Shown piece after piece: positions 35,213 to 42,976 of a DNA stretch of 64,000 nucleotides. Source of the stretch: Lautropia sp. Its GTDB lineage: Bacteria; Pseudomonadota; Gammaproteobacteria; Burkholderiales; Burkholderiaceae_E. The stretch's first letter is position 1, and every line of letters begins with the position of its first letter. Made by a program: the position numbers and the translations under genes. The stretch lies in the NCBI GenBank assembly GCA_030528325.1, contig JAUMZD010000015.1, positions 1 through 64,000 on the forward strand, read 5' to 3'. The notes under the pieces were generated by a model that saw only the letters and a list, made by a program, of their open reading frames with translations, searched no databases and had not been told where the DNA came from.

Positions 35213-36534
35213 GCAGTGTGACCATCGGTTTTCTGGTGGGCGGGCTGACGCTCGTCCTGTTGGCGATCCGCATCCACATCGGCATGGCGATGCTGGTGGG
35301 GGGATCGATCGGTTATGTCGCGGTATCCGGCTGGGATCCGCTGATGAACTATTTCAAGCATCTCGCCTACAGCCGTTTTTCGATCTACGACCTGTCGGTG
35401 GTGCCGCTCTTTCTGCTGATGGGCAACATCGCGTCGCACGGCGGCCTGTCCCGGCGGCTGTTCGAGGCCACCAATGCCTTTCTCGGTCACTGGCGGGGCG
35501 GCGTCGCGATGAGTGCCATCGGTGCCTGTGCGGGCTTCGGCGCGATCTGCGGTTCGTCGCTGGCCACGGCGGCCACGATGGGCAAGGTGGCGCTGCCGGA
35601 GCTTCGTCGGAACCGCTATTCGCCCGCTCTGGCCACCGGGGCCCTGGCGGCGGGCGGTACCTTGGGCATCCTGATCCCGCCGTCGGTGGTGCTGGTCATC
35701 TATGCCATTCTGGCCGAACAGAACGTGGCCGCGATGTTCATGGCGGCCCTGGTGCCCGGACTGCTGGCGATGGCCGGTTACATGCTGGTCGTGGCCATCT
35801 TCGTGCGGGTGGTGCCGGATGCCGGGCCGGCATCGGCCCGGCTGTCGTGGGCTGCGCGTCTGCGGGCCGTGGGCAAGGTCTGGCCGATCGTGGCCGTGTT
35901 CGTGATGGTGATCGGTGGCATCTACGGGGGCGTGTTCACGCCGACCGAAGCGGCTGCGGTGGGCACCATCGCCACCACGGTGCTGGCCGTCCTGTCACGT
36001 GAACTGAGCTGGCGGGGCTTCATCGATTCGGTGTTCGGGGCGGCCGAGGCGACCGCGATGATCTTCCTGATCCTGATCGGCGCCGACGTGCTCAATGCCT
36101 TCCTGGCCCTGTCGCAGATGCCGCAGACCCTGGCCGAGTGGGTTCTGAATGGCGGCTTTTCGCCCGCGCTCGTCCTGGTGGCGATCGTGCTGATCTATCT
36201 GCTGCTGGGGTGCGTGATGGACAGCCTGTCGATGATCCTGCTGACCATCCCGATCTTCCTGCCGATCGTGATGGGGCTCGATTACTGGGGCCTGAACCCG
36301 ACCGACAAGGCCATCTGGTTCGGCATCCTGGCGTTGATGGTGGTCGAAATCGGCCTGATCACGCCGCCGGTCGGCATGAACGTCTTCGTCATCAACAGCC
36401 TGGCCCGGGATGTGCCGATGGGCGAGACCTTCAAGGGGGTGTTGCCCTTCCTGGCCTCGGATCTGGTTCGGGTCGTCCTGCTGGCCTGCTTCCCGGTGCT
36501 CTCGCTCGGGCTGGTACGCTGGCTGGGGGGCTGA
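35209..36534 (+). CDS. TRAP transporter large permease (DctM family)
   Basis: A 441-residue, roughly 12-helix permease. Typical DctM segments are AGFGAICGSSLATAATMGKVALPE near residue 105 (key part SSLATAATMG), LAAGGTLGILIPPSVVLVIY and LITPPVGMNVFVIN near the end. It carries the Na+-driven transport path of the DctPQM system. Confidence 0.88.
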   Translation: MSSVTIGFLVGGLTLVLLAIRIHIGMAMLVGGSIGYVAVSGWDPLMNYFKHLAYSRFSIYDLSVVPLFLLMGNIASHGGLSRRLFEATNAFLGHWRGGVAMSAIGACAGFGAICGSSLATAATMGKVALPELRRNRYSPALATGALAAGGTLGILIPPSVVLVIYAILAEQNVAAMFMAALVPGLLAMAGYMLVVAIFVRVVPDAGPASARLSWAARLRAVGKVWPIVAVFVMVIGGIYGGVFTPTEAAAVGTIATTVLAVLSRELSWRGFIDSVFGAAEATAMIFLILIGADVLNAFLALSQMPQTLAEWVLNGGFSPALVLVAIVLIYLLLGCVMDSLSMILLTIPIFLPIVMGLDYWGLNPTDKAIWFGILALMVVEIGLITPPVGMNVFVINSLARDVPMGETFKGVLPFLASDLVRVVLLACFPVLSLGLVRWLGG

Positions 36535-36563
36535 TGCACCTGCGTTGAATCGAGGATCGATGA

Positions 36564-37208
36564 ATGAAGCTCTATACCTACTTTCGCAGTTCGGCGGCAT
36601 ACCGCGTGAGGATTGCGCTGAATCTGAAAGGGTTGCCCTACGAGTCGGTGCCGGTGCATCTGGTGCGCGATGGAGGCGAGCAGCGGCAGCCGGCCTACCG
36701 GGCCCTGAACCCCGCCGGGCTGGTGCCGGCGCTGGTGGATCAGGGGGAGGTGCTGACGCAATCGCTGGCGATCATCGAGTATCTGGATGAGCAGCACCCG
36801 ACGCCGGCCCTGCTGCCGGAGGGTGCGCTCGATCGGGCCAGGGTTCGTGCGCTGGCCCAGACGATTGCCTGCGACACGCATCCGCTCAACAATCTTCGCG
36901 TGCTTCAATATCTTGGCAAGGTGCTGGGTGCCGATGAGGCCGCACGGCAGGCCTGGTATCGGCACTGGGTGGCCGAGGGACTGGGTGCTGTCGAGCGACT
37001 GCTGGCGGCCGACCCCAGGACCGGCGACTTCTGCCATGGGAATGCGCCGGGGCTGGCCGATTGCTGTCTGGTGCCGCAGGTCTTCAATGCCCGGCGCTTC
37101 GATTGTGATCTGAGCGGGATGCCGGTCATCCAGCGTATCGTGGCCCGTTGCGAAAGCTTGCCAGCCTTCCAGCAGGCTGCCCCCGAACAGCAGCCGGATG
37201 TCGAATGA
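36564..37208 (+). CDS. maiA: Maleylacetoacetate/maleylpyruvate isomerase (zeta-class GST)
   Basis: The 214-residue glutathione-S-transferase fold protein has the zeta-class active-site motif YFRSSAAYRVRIALNLKG, then LNPAGLVPALVD and LTQSLAIIEYLDE for glutathione binding, and a C-terminal helical domain with PGLADCCLVPQVFNARRFDC. It should isomerise a cis ring-cleavage product to the trans form before FAH-type hydrolysis. Whether the substrate is maleylacetoacetate or maleylpyruvate is not decided. It lies 29 bases past dctM. Confidence 0.85.
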   Translation: MKLYTYFRSSAAYRVRIALNLKGLPYESVPVHLVRDGGEQRQPAYRALNPAGLVPALVDQGEVLTQSLAIIEYLDEQHPTPALLPEGALDRARVRALAQTIACDTHPLNNLRVLQYLGKVLGADEAARQAWYRHWVAEGLGAVERLLAADPRTGDFCHGNAPGLADCCLVPQVFNARRFDCDLSGMPVIQRIVARCESLPAFQQAAPEQQPDVE

Positions 37209-37260
37209 GGCGGGTGCGAGTATGCCTCGGGCAGGGGCCTGCCAGTCGCGTCGTTTCACG

Positions 37261-37316
37261 GCAGGCCCGGCGCGGCCGGTTTGCAACCCGCGACGTTCCT
37301 GCAGCCAAGGCTCCTG
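37261..37316 (-). repeat. 165-bp element, left-half fragment in reverse
   Basis: On the minus strand it reads AGGAGCCTTGGCTGCAGGAA, then GTCGCGGGTTGCAAACCGGC and a GC-rich palindrome, matching the left third of copies A-C. It ends 13 bases before the MFS gene start. Confidence 0.75.
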
Positions 37317-37329
37317 GAGCAGCAAGGCG

Positions 37330-38520
37330 ATGAAACCTGAACGGGTGGTTCTGATCCTGGCGTTGCTGCTGGGCTTGCAACCCGTCACCACCGACCTGTA
37401 TCTGGCGGGGCTGCCGGCCCTGACGGCAGAGCTGCGGGGCAGTCCGAATCAGGCACAGCTGACCCTGTCGGGACTGCTGCTGTCCTTCGGGCTGGCCCAG
37501 CTGCTGTTCGGCCCCCTGTCCGATCGCTTCGGGCGCAAGCCGGTGCTGATGACGGGGCTCTTGATCTATGCCGTGGCGGCGGTCGGCAGCTGGCAGGCGT
37601 GGTCGATGGAAAGCCTGCTGTTCTGGCGCATCCTGCAAGGGGCCGCGCTGGGGGCGGCGGTGGTCTGTGCCAGGGCGCTGGTGCGGGATCTGTATGCGCC
37701 CGAGTTCGGTGCGCGGATCCTGAGCAAGGGCCTGTCAGGTCTGGGGGTGATCGCCTGCCTGAGCCTGCCGGCCGGGGGGCTGCTGGCTCACTGGTTCGGT
37801 TGGCGGGCCGGGCTGCTGGCGGTGACCCTCTTCGGTCTGGGCACGCTGGTCGTCGTGGCCCGTGGGTTTTCCGAAACGCTGGCAAGACCCGATCCGGCGG
37901 CGCTGCGTCCGGCCCGGTTGCTTCGTACCTGGCGGATCGTGCTGAGCCATCCCCGTTTCTGGGCCTTTGCGCTGGTGGCGGCCTGCACCTATGGGGGGCT
38001 GTTCACCTTTCTGGCCACGTCCTCCTTCGTCTTCATCGAGTTGTTGGGGGCCTCCCGTCTTGTCTACGGGCTCATGATGTTCTCGATGGCCTTTGCCTAC
38101 CTGTTGGGCACCTACCTGTGTCGTGCGCTGCTGCGGCGCTTCAGCCTGTCGAACACGGTGGCCCTGGGTGGCGTCTTCTCGGTGGTGGGGGGCTCGCTGA
38201 TCGGTGGCCTGAGCCTCGCCGGCATCGAAAGCGTGGCGGCCATCCTGCTGCCGGTCTGGGTGTTCATGCTCGGGCATGGCATCCTGCAACCTTGCGGGCA
38301 GGCGGGGGCGGTGGGGCCTTTTCCTGAGGCCGCCGGTGCCGCTTCGGCACTCAGCGGCTGCCTGATGATGGTGCTGGCCTTTGGCATGGGCCAGTGGCTG
38401 GGCTGGCGGGCCGACGGCACGGCCCTGCCGATGACGATGGGCATCTGGTTCTGGGGCGTGATGACGGCCCTGGTGGCCTGGGGGCTGGTCAGGCCTCAGG
38501 CCGAGCGTCAGGCCCAGTAA
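37330..38520 (+). CDS. MFS drug-resistance-type transporter (Bcr/CflA family)
   Basis: A 396-residue, 12-helix major facilitator. The start LGLQPVTTDLYLAGLPALTA and the loop LLFGPLSDRFGRKPVLMTGL are typical of Bcr/CflA exporters, as is RILQGAALGAAVVCARALVRD. It may export an aromatic acid or toxic intermediate of the upstream pathway. ATG 37330 gives the normal N-terminus; the longer frame runs through the repeat. It is convergent with and overlaps the CdsA-like gene by 13 bases. Confidence 0.8.
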   Translation: MKPERVVLILALLLGLQPVTTDLYLAGLPALTAELRGSPNQAQLTLSGLLLSFGLAQLLFGPLSDRFGRKPVLMTGLLIYAVAAVGSWQAWSMESLLFWRILQGAALGAAVVCARALVRDLYAPEFGARILSKGLSGLGVIACLSLPAGGLLAHWFGWRAGLLAVTLFGLGTLVVVARGFSETLARPDPAALRPARLLRTWRIVLSHPRFWAFALVAACTYGGLFTFLATSSFVFIELLGASRLVYGLMMFSMAFAYLLGTYLCRALLRRFSLSNTVALGGVFSVVGGSLIGGLSLAGIESVAAILLPVWVFMLGHGILQPCGQAGAVGPFPEAAGAASALSGCLMMVLAFGMGQWLGWRADGTALPMTMGIWFWGVMTALVAWGLVRPQAERQAQ

Positions 38521-39443
38521 TAGCGCACCACATGGAAGAACACGGGGGCGGCGAAGCAGATCGAGTCGAGCCGATCCAGCATCCCGCCGTGCCCTTCGAT
38601 CATCGTGCCCCAGTCCTTCACACCCCGGTCACGCTTGATGGCCGACATCACCAGGCCGCCGGCGAAACCCATCAGGTTGACCAGCAGGGCGATCAGGGCG
38701 GCCTGCCAGGCATCGAAGGGCGTGATCCAGTAGAGCGCCATGCCCAGCAGCGAGGCAAGCAGCACGCCGCCGATGAAGCCCTCCACCGTCTTCGACGGGG
38801 ACAGCACGGGGGCGATCTTGCGTTTGCCCATCAGTTTGCCGCAGACATATTGCAGCACGTCCGAGCTTTGAACCACCAGGATGAACCAGTTGATCAGCAG
38901 CAGGTTGTGGTTTTCGTAGCCGGGGATGTCGAGCACCAGCAGGGCTGGTACGCACGAGATGCAGTAGACCGCGATCATCAGGCCCCACTGCACCGTGGCA
39001 TTGCGTACGAGGAAATGGCGCGTGTCATTGCCCAGGGTGGAGAGGATCGGCAACAGCAGAAAGCCGTAGACCGGGATCAGGATGGAAAAGAGGCCATACC
39101 ATTCGATCGCGATCAGGTAGTACTGCAGCGGCAGAACCAGATAGAAGGCCGTCAGCAGTGCCAGGTGATCACCGCGTCGGGTCGGGGCCAGCGTCAGGAA
39201 TTCGCGCAGGGCAAAGAAGGAGACGAAGCCGAAGAGGGTGATGACAGCGCCATGTCCGATGGCCAGCGAGCCGCCCACGACCGCCACCATCACCCACCAG
39301 GCCTTGATGCGGGCATTCAGGTTGTCGATGACGGCATGGGGGGTCTGGAAGCCCACCCGCCATTTCAGCACCAGGCCGATGGCCGATGCGGTCACCAGCA
39401 GGCCCAGGATCAGTGCGTTGAGGGTCAGTTGATCCGGGTTCAT
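38508..39443 (-). CDS. Phosphatidate cytidylyltransferase (CdsA/YnbB-like)
   Basis: A 311-residue multi-helix enzyme making CDP-diacylglycerol from phosphatidate and CTP. The family signature is present near the C-terminus: SAIKRDRGVKDWGTMIEGHG followed by GMLDRLDS. LSPSKTVEGFIGG is the other conserved part. It is the last gene of a three-gene lipid operon whose order recalls E. coli ynbAB, so a paralogue with a specialised role is more likely than the housekeeping cdsA. Confidence 0.85.
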   Translation of the reverse strand: MNPDQLTLNALILGLLVTASAIGLVLKWRVGFQTPHAVIDNLNARIKAWWVMVAVVGGSLAIGHGAVITLFGFVSFFALREFLTLAPTRRGDHLALLTAFYLVLPLQYYLIAIEWYGLFSILIPVYGFLLLPILSTLGNDTRHFLVRNATVQWGLMIAVYCISCVPALLVLDIPGYENHNLLLINWFILVVQSSDVLQYVCGKLMGKRKIAPVLSPSKTVEGFIGGVLLASLLGMALYWITPFDAWQAALIALLVNLMGFAGGLVMSAIKRDRGVKDWGTMIEGHGGMLDRLDSICFAAPVFFHVVRYYWA

Positions 39444-39444
39444 G

Positions 39445-40236
39445 TCAGCCCTCCTTGCGGGGATTCAGATCGATCAATGCCTGCCTGGCCCGGTTCAGAT
39501 AGTTTGACTTCGATTCGCCGGGCTGAAGCGGCTGTGGCGCACCGAAGGTGACGGTGCAGAGCAGTGGCAATGGCATGATCTGCCCCTTCGGCATCACCCG
39601 GTTCAGGTTGTCGAGCCAGACCGGAATGAACTCGACTGCCGGGAATTCCCGGGCCAGATGGTAGAGCCCCGACTTGAAGGGCAGCAGTCCTTCGTCGGTG
39701 TTGCGCGTGCCCTCGGGGAAGATGATCAGCGAATCGCCTTGCGCGAGCGCCTGACGCAGTGGCTCCAGGGCCTGCACGGCTGCCTGGCGGCGTGCGTCGG
39801 GGGAGGTGTCCTCGGACCCCGCTGAGTGGCGCTGCACGAGTACACCGTGGAAGACCTGGTCGATCAGGAAGCGGCGCAGGGCCGAGCGGTGCCAGTAGTC
39901 TGCGCCTGCCACCGGGCGGGTACGATGACGCAGGGCCGGCGGCAGGGAGGCCCACAGCAGCGGAAAATCCGTATGACTGCTGTGGTTCGCAAAATAGACC
40001 CGCTGTTTCGGCGCCGGCGCGCAACCGATCCAGAAGCTTCTGACCCCGGTGAGAGCCCTGGCCAGTGCCAGCAGCCCGAAGATGGTGAGCCGTGAGGCCA
40101 GTGGGGCGGCATCCCTTCGTGTCGAGGCCGGGCAGTCCGGGGAGACGCCGGGTGAAGGGGGGACGTCCGCCCCGGCGGGTGTGGTCGTTCCGTCGCTCGG
40201 GGTCTCCCGGGGCTCTGGTGTCGAAGCGGTGTTCAT
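39445..40236 (-). CDS. 1-acyl-glycerol-3-phosphate acyltransferase-like protein (PlsC family)
   Basis: The 263-residue product has the acyltransferase HX4D motif in YFANHSSHTDFPLLW near residue 85 and the FPEGTRNTDEG motif near 170. The first 40 residues are a Pro/Thr-rich, low-complexity extension before ASRLTIFGLLALARALTG, a likely membrane-associated helix. It would acylate lysophosphatidate to phosphatidate, feeding the adjacent CdsA-like enzyme. It overlaps the upstream gene by four bases. Confidence 0.82.
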   Translation of the reverse strand: MNTASTPEPRETPSDGTTTPAGADVPPSPGVSPDCPASTRRDAAPLASRLTIFGLLALARALTGVRSFWIGCAPAPKQRVYFANHSSHTDFPLLWASLPPALRHRTRPVAGADYWHRSALRRFLIDQVFHGVLVQRHSAGSEDTSPDARRQAAVQALEPLRQALAQGDSLIIFPEGTRNTDEGLLPFKSGLYHLAREFPAVEFIPVWLDNLNRVMPKGQIMPLPLLCTVTFGAPQPLQPGESKSNYLNRARQALIDLNPRKEG

Positions 40237-40883
40237 GATCGGTGCCTCCTGTCCGGGCCGGATGGATTCTGTCGGGCAGCGCCTTCGGCGAGGCCCTGGC
40301 GGATGCGCTGTGTACAGGTGGCCAGCAGTGCCAGGATCATCAGCGCCATCAGCCCGTCCTGCCAGTCAGCCGACAGGGCATCGAGGCTCACGAGCAGTCC
40401 GAGCAGGCCGAAGGCGAAAGCACGGTCACTCTTGCCGAACGGACCGTCATAGCGCCGGCTGGCACCGACCATCAGACCCAGCACACCGGCATATTCGCTC
40501 AGTGCTGCGAGGAAAACCACGCCGGCCACCAGCCAGGGCTGGACGCCGGGCAGGAAGGCGAAGGGCAGATAGAGGGCCGCGTCGGCCACCACATCCGTCA
40601 GCTCGTTGAAGTAGGCGCCCAGAGGCGTTTTCTGGTCGTGCTCGCGCGCCAGCATGCCGTCGATGGCGTTCATCGCCATGCGCAGCAGCATCCACAGTGG
40701 CAGCAGGGCGAACAGGGCAGGGTGGGCGGCTCCCCAGAGGATCAGGGCAGTGCCCAGCAGCATCGAGATGAACCACGCCAGCACGGTGACCTGGTTGGCC
40801 GTCACGCCCCGGGCATGCAGGAGGATGACGAGGGGCCGCAGCAAACCCTGGAACCATGGTTTGATCTGGTAAATGGAGAGCAT
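40233..40883 (-). CDS. CDP-alcohol phosphatidyltransferase (YnbA-like)
   Basis: A 216-residue membrane enzyme with a CDP-alcohol phosphotransferase motif near residue 65: DGMLAREHDQKTPLGAYFNE followed by LTD. The usual third Asp of D-G-x2-A-R-x8-G-x3-D-x3-D is Asn here. The enzyme would transfer a phosphatidyl group to an unknown alcohol. AGGAG lies 11 bases before ATG 40883; a GTG at 40892 is very close to it. It is first in the operon with PlsC- and CdsA-like genes. Confidence 0.8.
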   Translation of the reverse strand: MLSIYQIKPWFQGLLRPLVILLHARGVTANQVTVLAWFISMLLGTALILWGAAHPALFALLPLWMLLRMAMNAIDGMLAREHDQKTPLGAYFNELTDVVADAALYLPFAFLPGVQPWLVAGVVFLAALSEYAGVLGLMVGASRRYDGPFGKSDRAFAFGLLGLLVSLDALSADWQDGLMALMILALLATCTQRIRQGLAEGAARQNPSGPDRRHRS

Positions 40884-41060
40884 GAGGCACACATCTCCTG
40901 CGATAAGGGTTCAGGTGCGTCATGACCTGCATGGCTCCTGCACTGGCGGTTCAAATGCAGCAGGTGGGGCCGGCGGGATAAAAGCCATGACACGGCCTGA
41001 TCCTACCGGCTCGTCGGGCGCCCGGGCAGGTGAGGAGATCGACGGTTGATGGCAATGGAG

Positions 41061-41120
41061 AGGCGGGCACAAACTGTACTCGGCGGGGCCGGTTTTCGCC
41101 TTCGCGATTCCTGCTGCTCA
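41061..41120 (+). repeat. 165-bp element, right-half fragment
   Basis: CGGGCACAAACTGTACTCGG and GGTTTTCGCCTTCGCGATTC match the right half of copies A-C and run directly into a family-2 repeat at 41121. The 340-base gap 40884-41223 otherwise holds only the amaB terminator. Confidence 0.8.
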
Positions 41121-41147
41121 AGGGATACTCGAAACAAGTCCCGCGAG
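41121..41147 (+). repeat. Dispersed repeat, family 2 (fragment)
   Basis: GGGATACTCGAAACAAGTCC followed by CGCGAG resembles the left arm at 15638 with two changes. It is fused to the end of a 165-bp element fragment. Confidence 0.6.
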
Positions 41148-41156
41148 ATGGAAAAC

Positions 41157-41204
41157 GGGCCTGAGTCCCCGGCTGCCGCATGGGGCAGCCGGGGACTCAG
41201 GCCC
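41157..41204 (-). terminator. Rho-independent terminator of the amaB operon
   Basis: A perfect 21-bp stem (41157-41177 with 41184-41204) and six-base loop lies 19 bases past the amaB stop. On the minus strand it is followed by GTTTTCC. The stem is strong enough to act in both directions, but the T-run favours the minus strand. Confidence 0.82.
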
Positions 41205-41223
41205 GACGTGGGGGACCGTCCGG

Positions 41224-42735
41224 TCAGATGTCGAACTTCACGCCCTGCGCCAGCGGCAGCTCACGCGAGTAGTTGACGGTGTTGGTGGCACGGCGCATGT
41301 AGGCCTTCCACGAGTCGGAGCCCGACTCGCGACCGCCACCGGTTTCTTTCTCGCCACCGAAGGCACCGCCGATCTCGGCGCCCGAGGTGCCGATGTTGAC
41401 GTTGGCGATGCCGCAATCGGAGGCGGCCAGGAACTGTTCGGCTTCGCGCAGGTCGGTCGTGAAGATGGCCGACGACAGGCCCTGCGGCACGTCGTTCTGC
41501 AGGGCCAGCGCTTCGTCCAGCTTCTCGTAGGTCAGCACGTAGAGGATCGGCGCAAAGGTCTCGTGGCGGACGGTGTCCGTCTGTCCCGGCATCTCGACGA
41601 TGGCCGGCTGGACATAGTAGGCGTCAGCGGCCTTGTCGGCATCCACACGCTGACCACCGACGAGGAGCTTGCCGCCCTCGGCCTGCGCGCTTTTCAGGGC
41701 CTTCTCGAAGCCTTCGAAGCTGTCCTTGTCGATCAGCGGGCCGACCAGCGTGCCGGCATCGAGTGGCGAGCCGATCGGCAGCTTCTCATAGGCGGCTTTC
41801 AGGCGGCCGACCAGCGCTTCCTTCACGCTGCTGTGAACGATCAGGCGGCGCGTGGTGGTGCAGCGCTGGCCGGCGGTGCCGGCAGCCGCGAAGGCGATGC
41901 CGCGCAGTGCCAGGTCGAGGTCGGCGCTGGGCGTGACGATGACGGCATTGTTGCCGCCCAGCTCCAGCAGTGAACGGCCGAAGCGCTGGGCCACACGCGG
42001 GCCGACGGCACGCCCCATCCGGGTGCTGCCGGTGGCCGAGATCAGCGGCACCTTCGGGCTGTCGACCAGCACCTCGCCCAGCGTGCGATCACCCAGCACC
42101 AGCTGGTTCAGGTTGGCCGGGGCCTGGCCGAAACGCTTCAGCGCACGCTCGAACAGCGCCTGCGTGGCGAGTGCGGTCAGCGGGGTCTTTTCCGAGGGCT
42201 TCCACAGCACCGAATTGCCGCAGACCAGCGCCAGCGCCGTGTTCCAGGCCCAGACGGCCACCGGGAAATTGAAGGCGGTGATCACGCCGACCACGCCCAG
42301 CGGGTGCCAGGTCTCCATCATCCGGTGACCGGGACGCTCGGAAGCGATGGTCAGGCCGTAGAGCTGGCGCGACAGGCCGACGGCAAAGTCGCAGATGTCG
42401 ATCATCTCCTGCACTTCGCCCAGACCTTCGGTCAGGATCTTGCCGGCCTCGAGCGACACCAGCTGACCCAGTGCCTCCTTCTCGGCGCGCAGTTCCTCGC
42501 CCAGCAGCCGAACCAGCTCGCCGCGTTGCGGGGCCGGCACGGTGCGCCAGGCCTCGAAAGCCTTCTGGGCGCTGTCGATCAGCTGCTTGACCTGCTCGGG
42601 GTTCTGGGTCGGCACGCGACCGATTTCCGAGCCGTCGATCGGGCTGGTGACGACGAGATCACCGCCCTGATACAGGGCAGGGGCGACGCCGAGCTTGTCC
42701 AGAATTTTCTTGGTGGTGTCAACAGATTTGCTCAT
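41224..42735 (-). CDS. amaB: L-aminoadipate-semialdehyde/piperideine-6-carboxylate dehydrogenase (ALDH7 family)
   Basis: A 503-residue aldehyde dehydrogenase of the antiquitin type: LELGGNNAVIVTPSADLDLA, then the catalytic Cys in AGTAGQRCTTTRRLIVH, and ETFAPILYVLTYEKLDEA. The TTTRRL context separates ALDH7 from other ALDHs. It oxidises the semialdehyde in equilibrium with piperideine-6-carboxylate to 2-aminoadipate. ATG 42735 begins MSKSVDTTKK; the frame upstream runs through repeat DNA. It is third after hglS and amaA, with a 234-base repeat-filled gap, and ends at a strong terminator. Confidence 0.88.
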   Translation of the reverse strand: MSKSVDTTKKILDKLGVAPALYQGGDLVVTSPIDGSEIGRVPTQNPEQVKQLIDSAQKAFEAWRTVPAPQRGELVRLLGEELRAEKEALGQLVSLEAGKILTEGLGEVQEMIDICDFAVGLSRQLYGLTIASERPGHRMMETWHPLGVVGVITAFNFPVAVWAWNTALALVCGNSVLWKPSEKTPLTALATQALFERALKRFGQAPANLNQLVLGDRTLGEVLVDSPKVPLISATGSTRMGRAVGPRVAQRFGRSLLELGGNNAVIVTPSADLDLALRGIAFAAAGTAGQRCTTTRRLIVHSSVKEALVGRLKAAYEKLPIGSPLDAGTLVGPLIDKDSFEGFEKALKSAQAEGGKLLVGGQRVDADKAADAYYVQPAIVEMPGQTDTVRHETFAPILYVLTYEKLDEALALQNDVPQGLSSAIFTTDLREAEQFLAASDCGIANVNIGTSGAEIGGAFGGEKETGGGRESGSDSWKAYMRRATNTVNYSRELPLAQGVKFDI

Positions 42736-42771
42736 GAATGATTTGCTTCCTGATAAAAGGTGTGTCGTGTG

Positions 42772-42809
42772 GGGGGCGAATCGGGCAGAAACCGTGCCCG
42801 GCGGGGCCA
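42772..42809 (+). repeat. 165-bp element, hairpin fragment in the amaB leader
   Basis: GGGGCGAATCGGGCAGAAAC continues with CGTGCCCGGCGGGGCCA. The canonical GGGCACA/TGTGCTC stem is replaced by GGGCA/TGCCC, still self-complementary. It lies about 37 bases upstream of the amaB start, in the opposite orientation to the gene. Confidence 0.65.
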
Positions 42810-42922
42810 GCCAGGAGGGAAAGCCCCTCTGGACGCACAGCTTCGTGCGCCTTACATACCGGCGCACCGTTGCCAATCCTTTGAAGCCATCCAGGATTCT
42901 GCGGGCTTGGCGCCTTGTTCTG

Positions 42923-42976
42923 CACGCCCAAAGGGGCTTTCGTGGGGACGAACAAGTTCATAACACGCTCTAGAAT
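42923..42976 (+). repeat. Dispersed repeat, family 3
   Basis: AAAGGGGCTTTCGTGGGGAC, then GAACAAGTTCATAACACGCT and CTAGAAT closely match the copy at 21219. The TAG stop of amaA (42972-42970, minus) is inside it. Confidence 0.78.
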
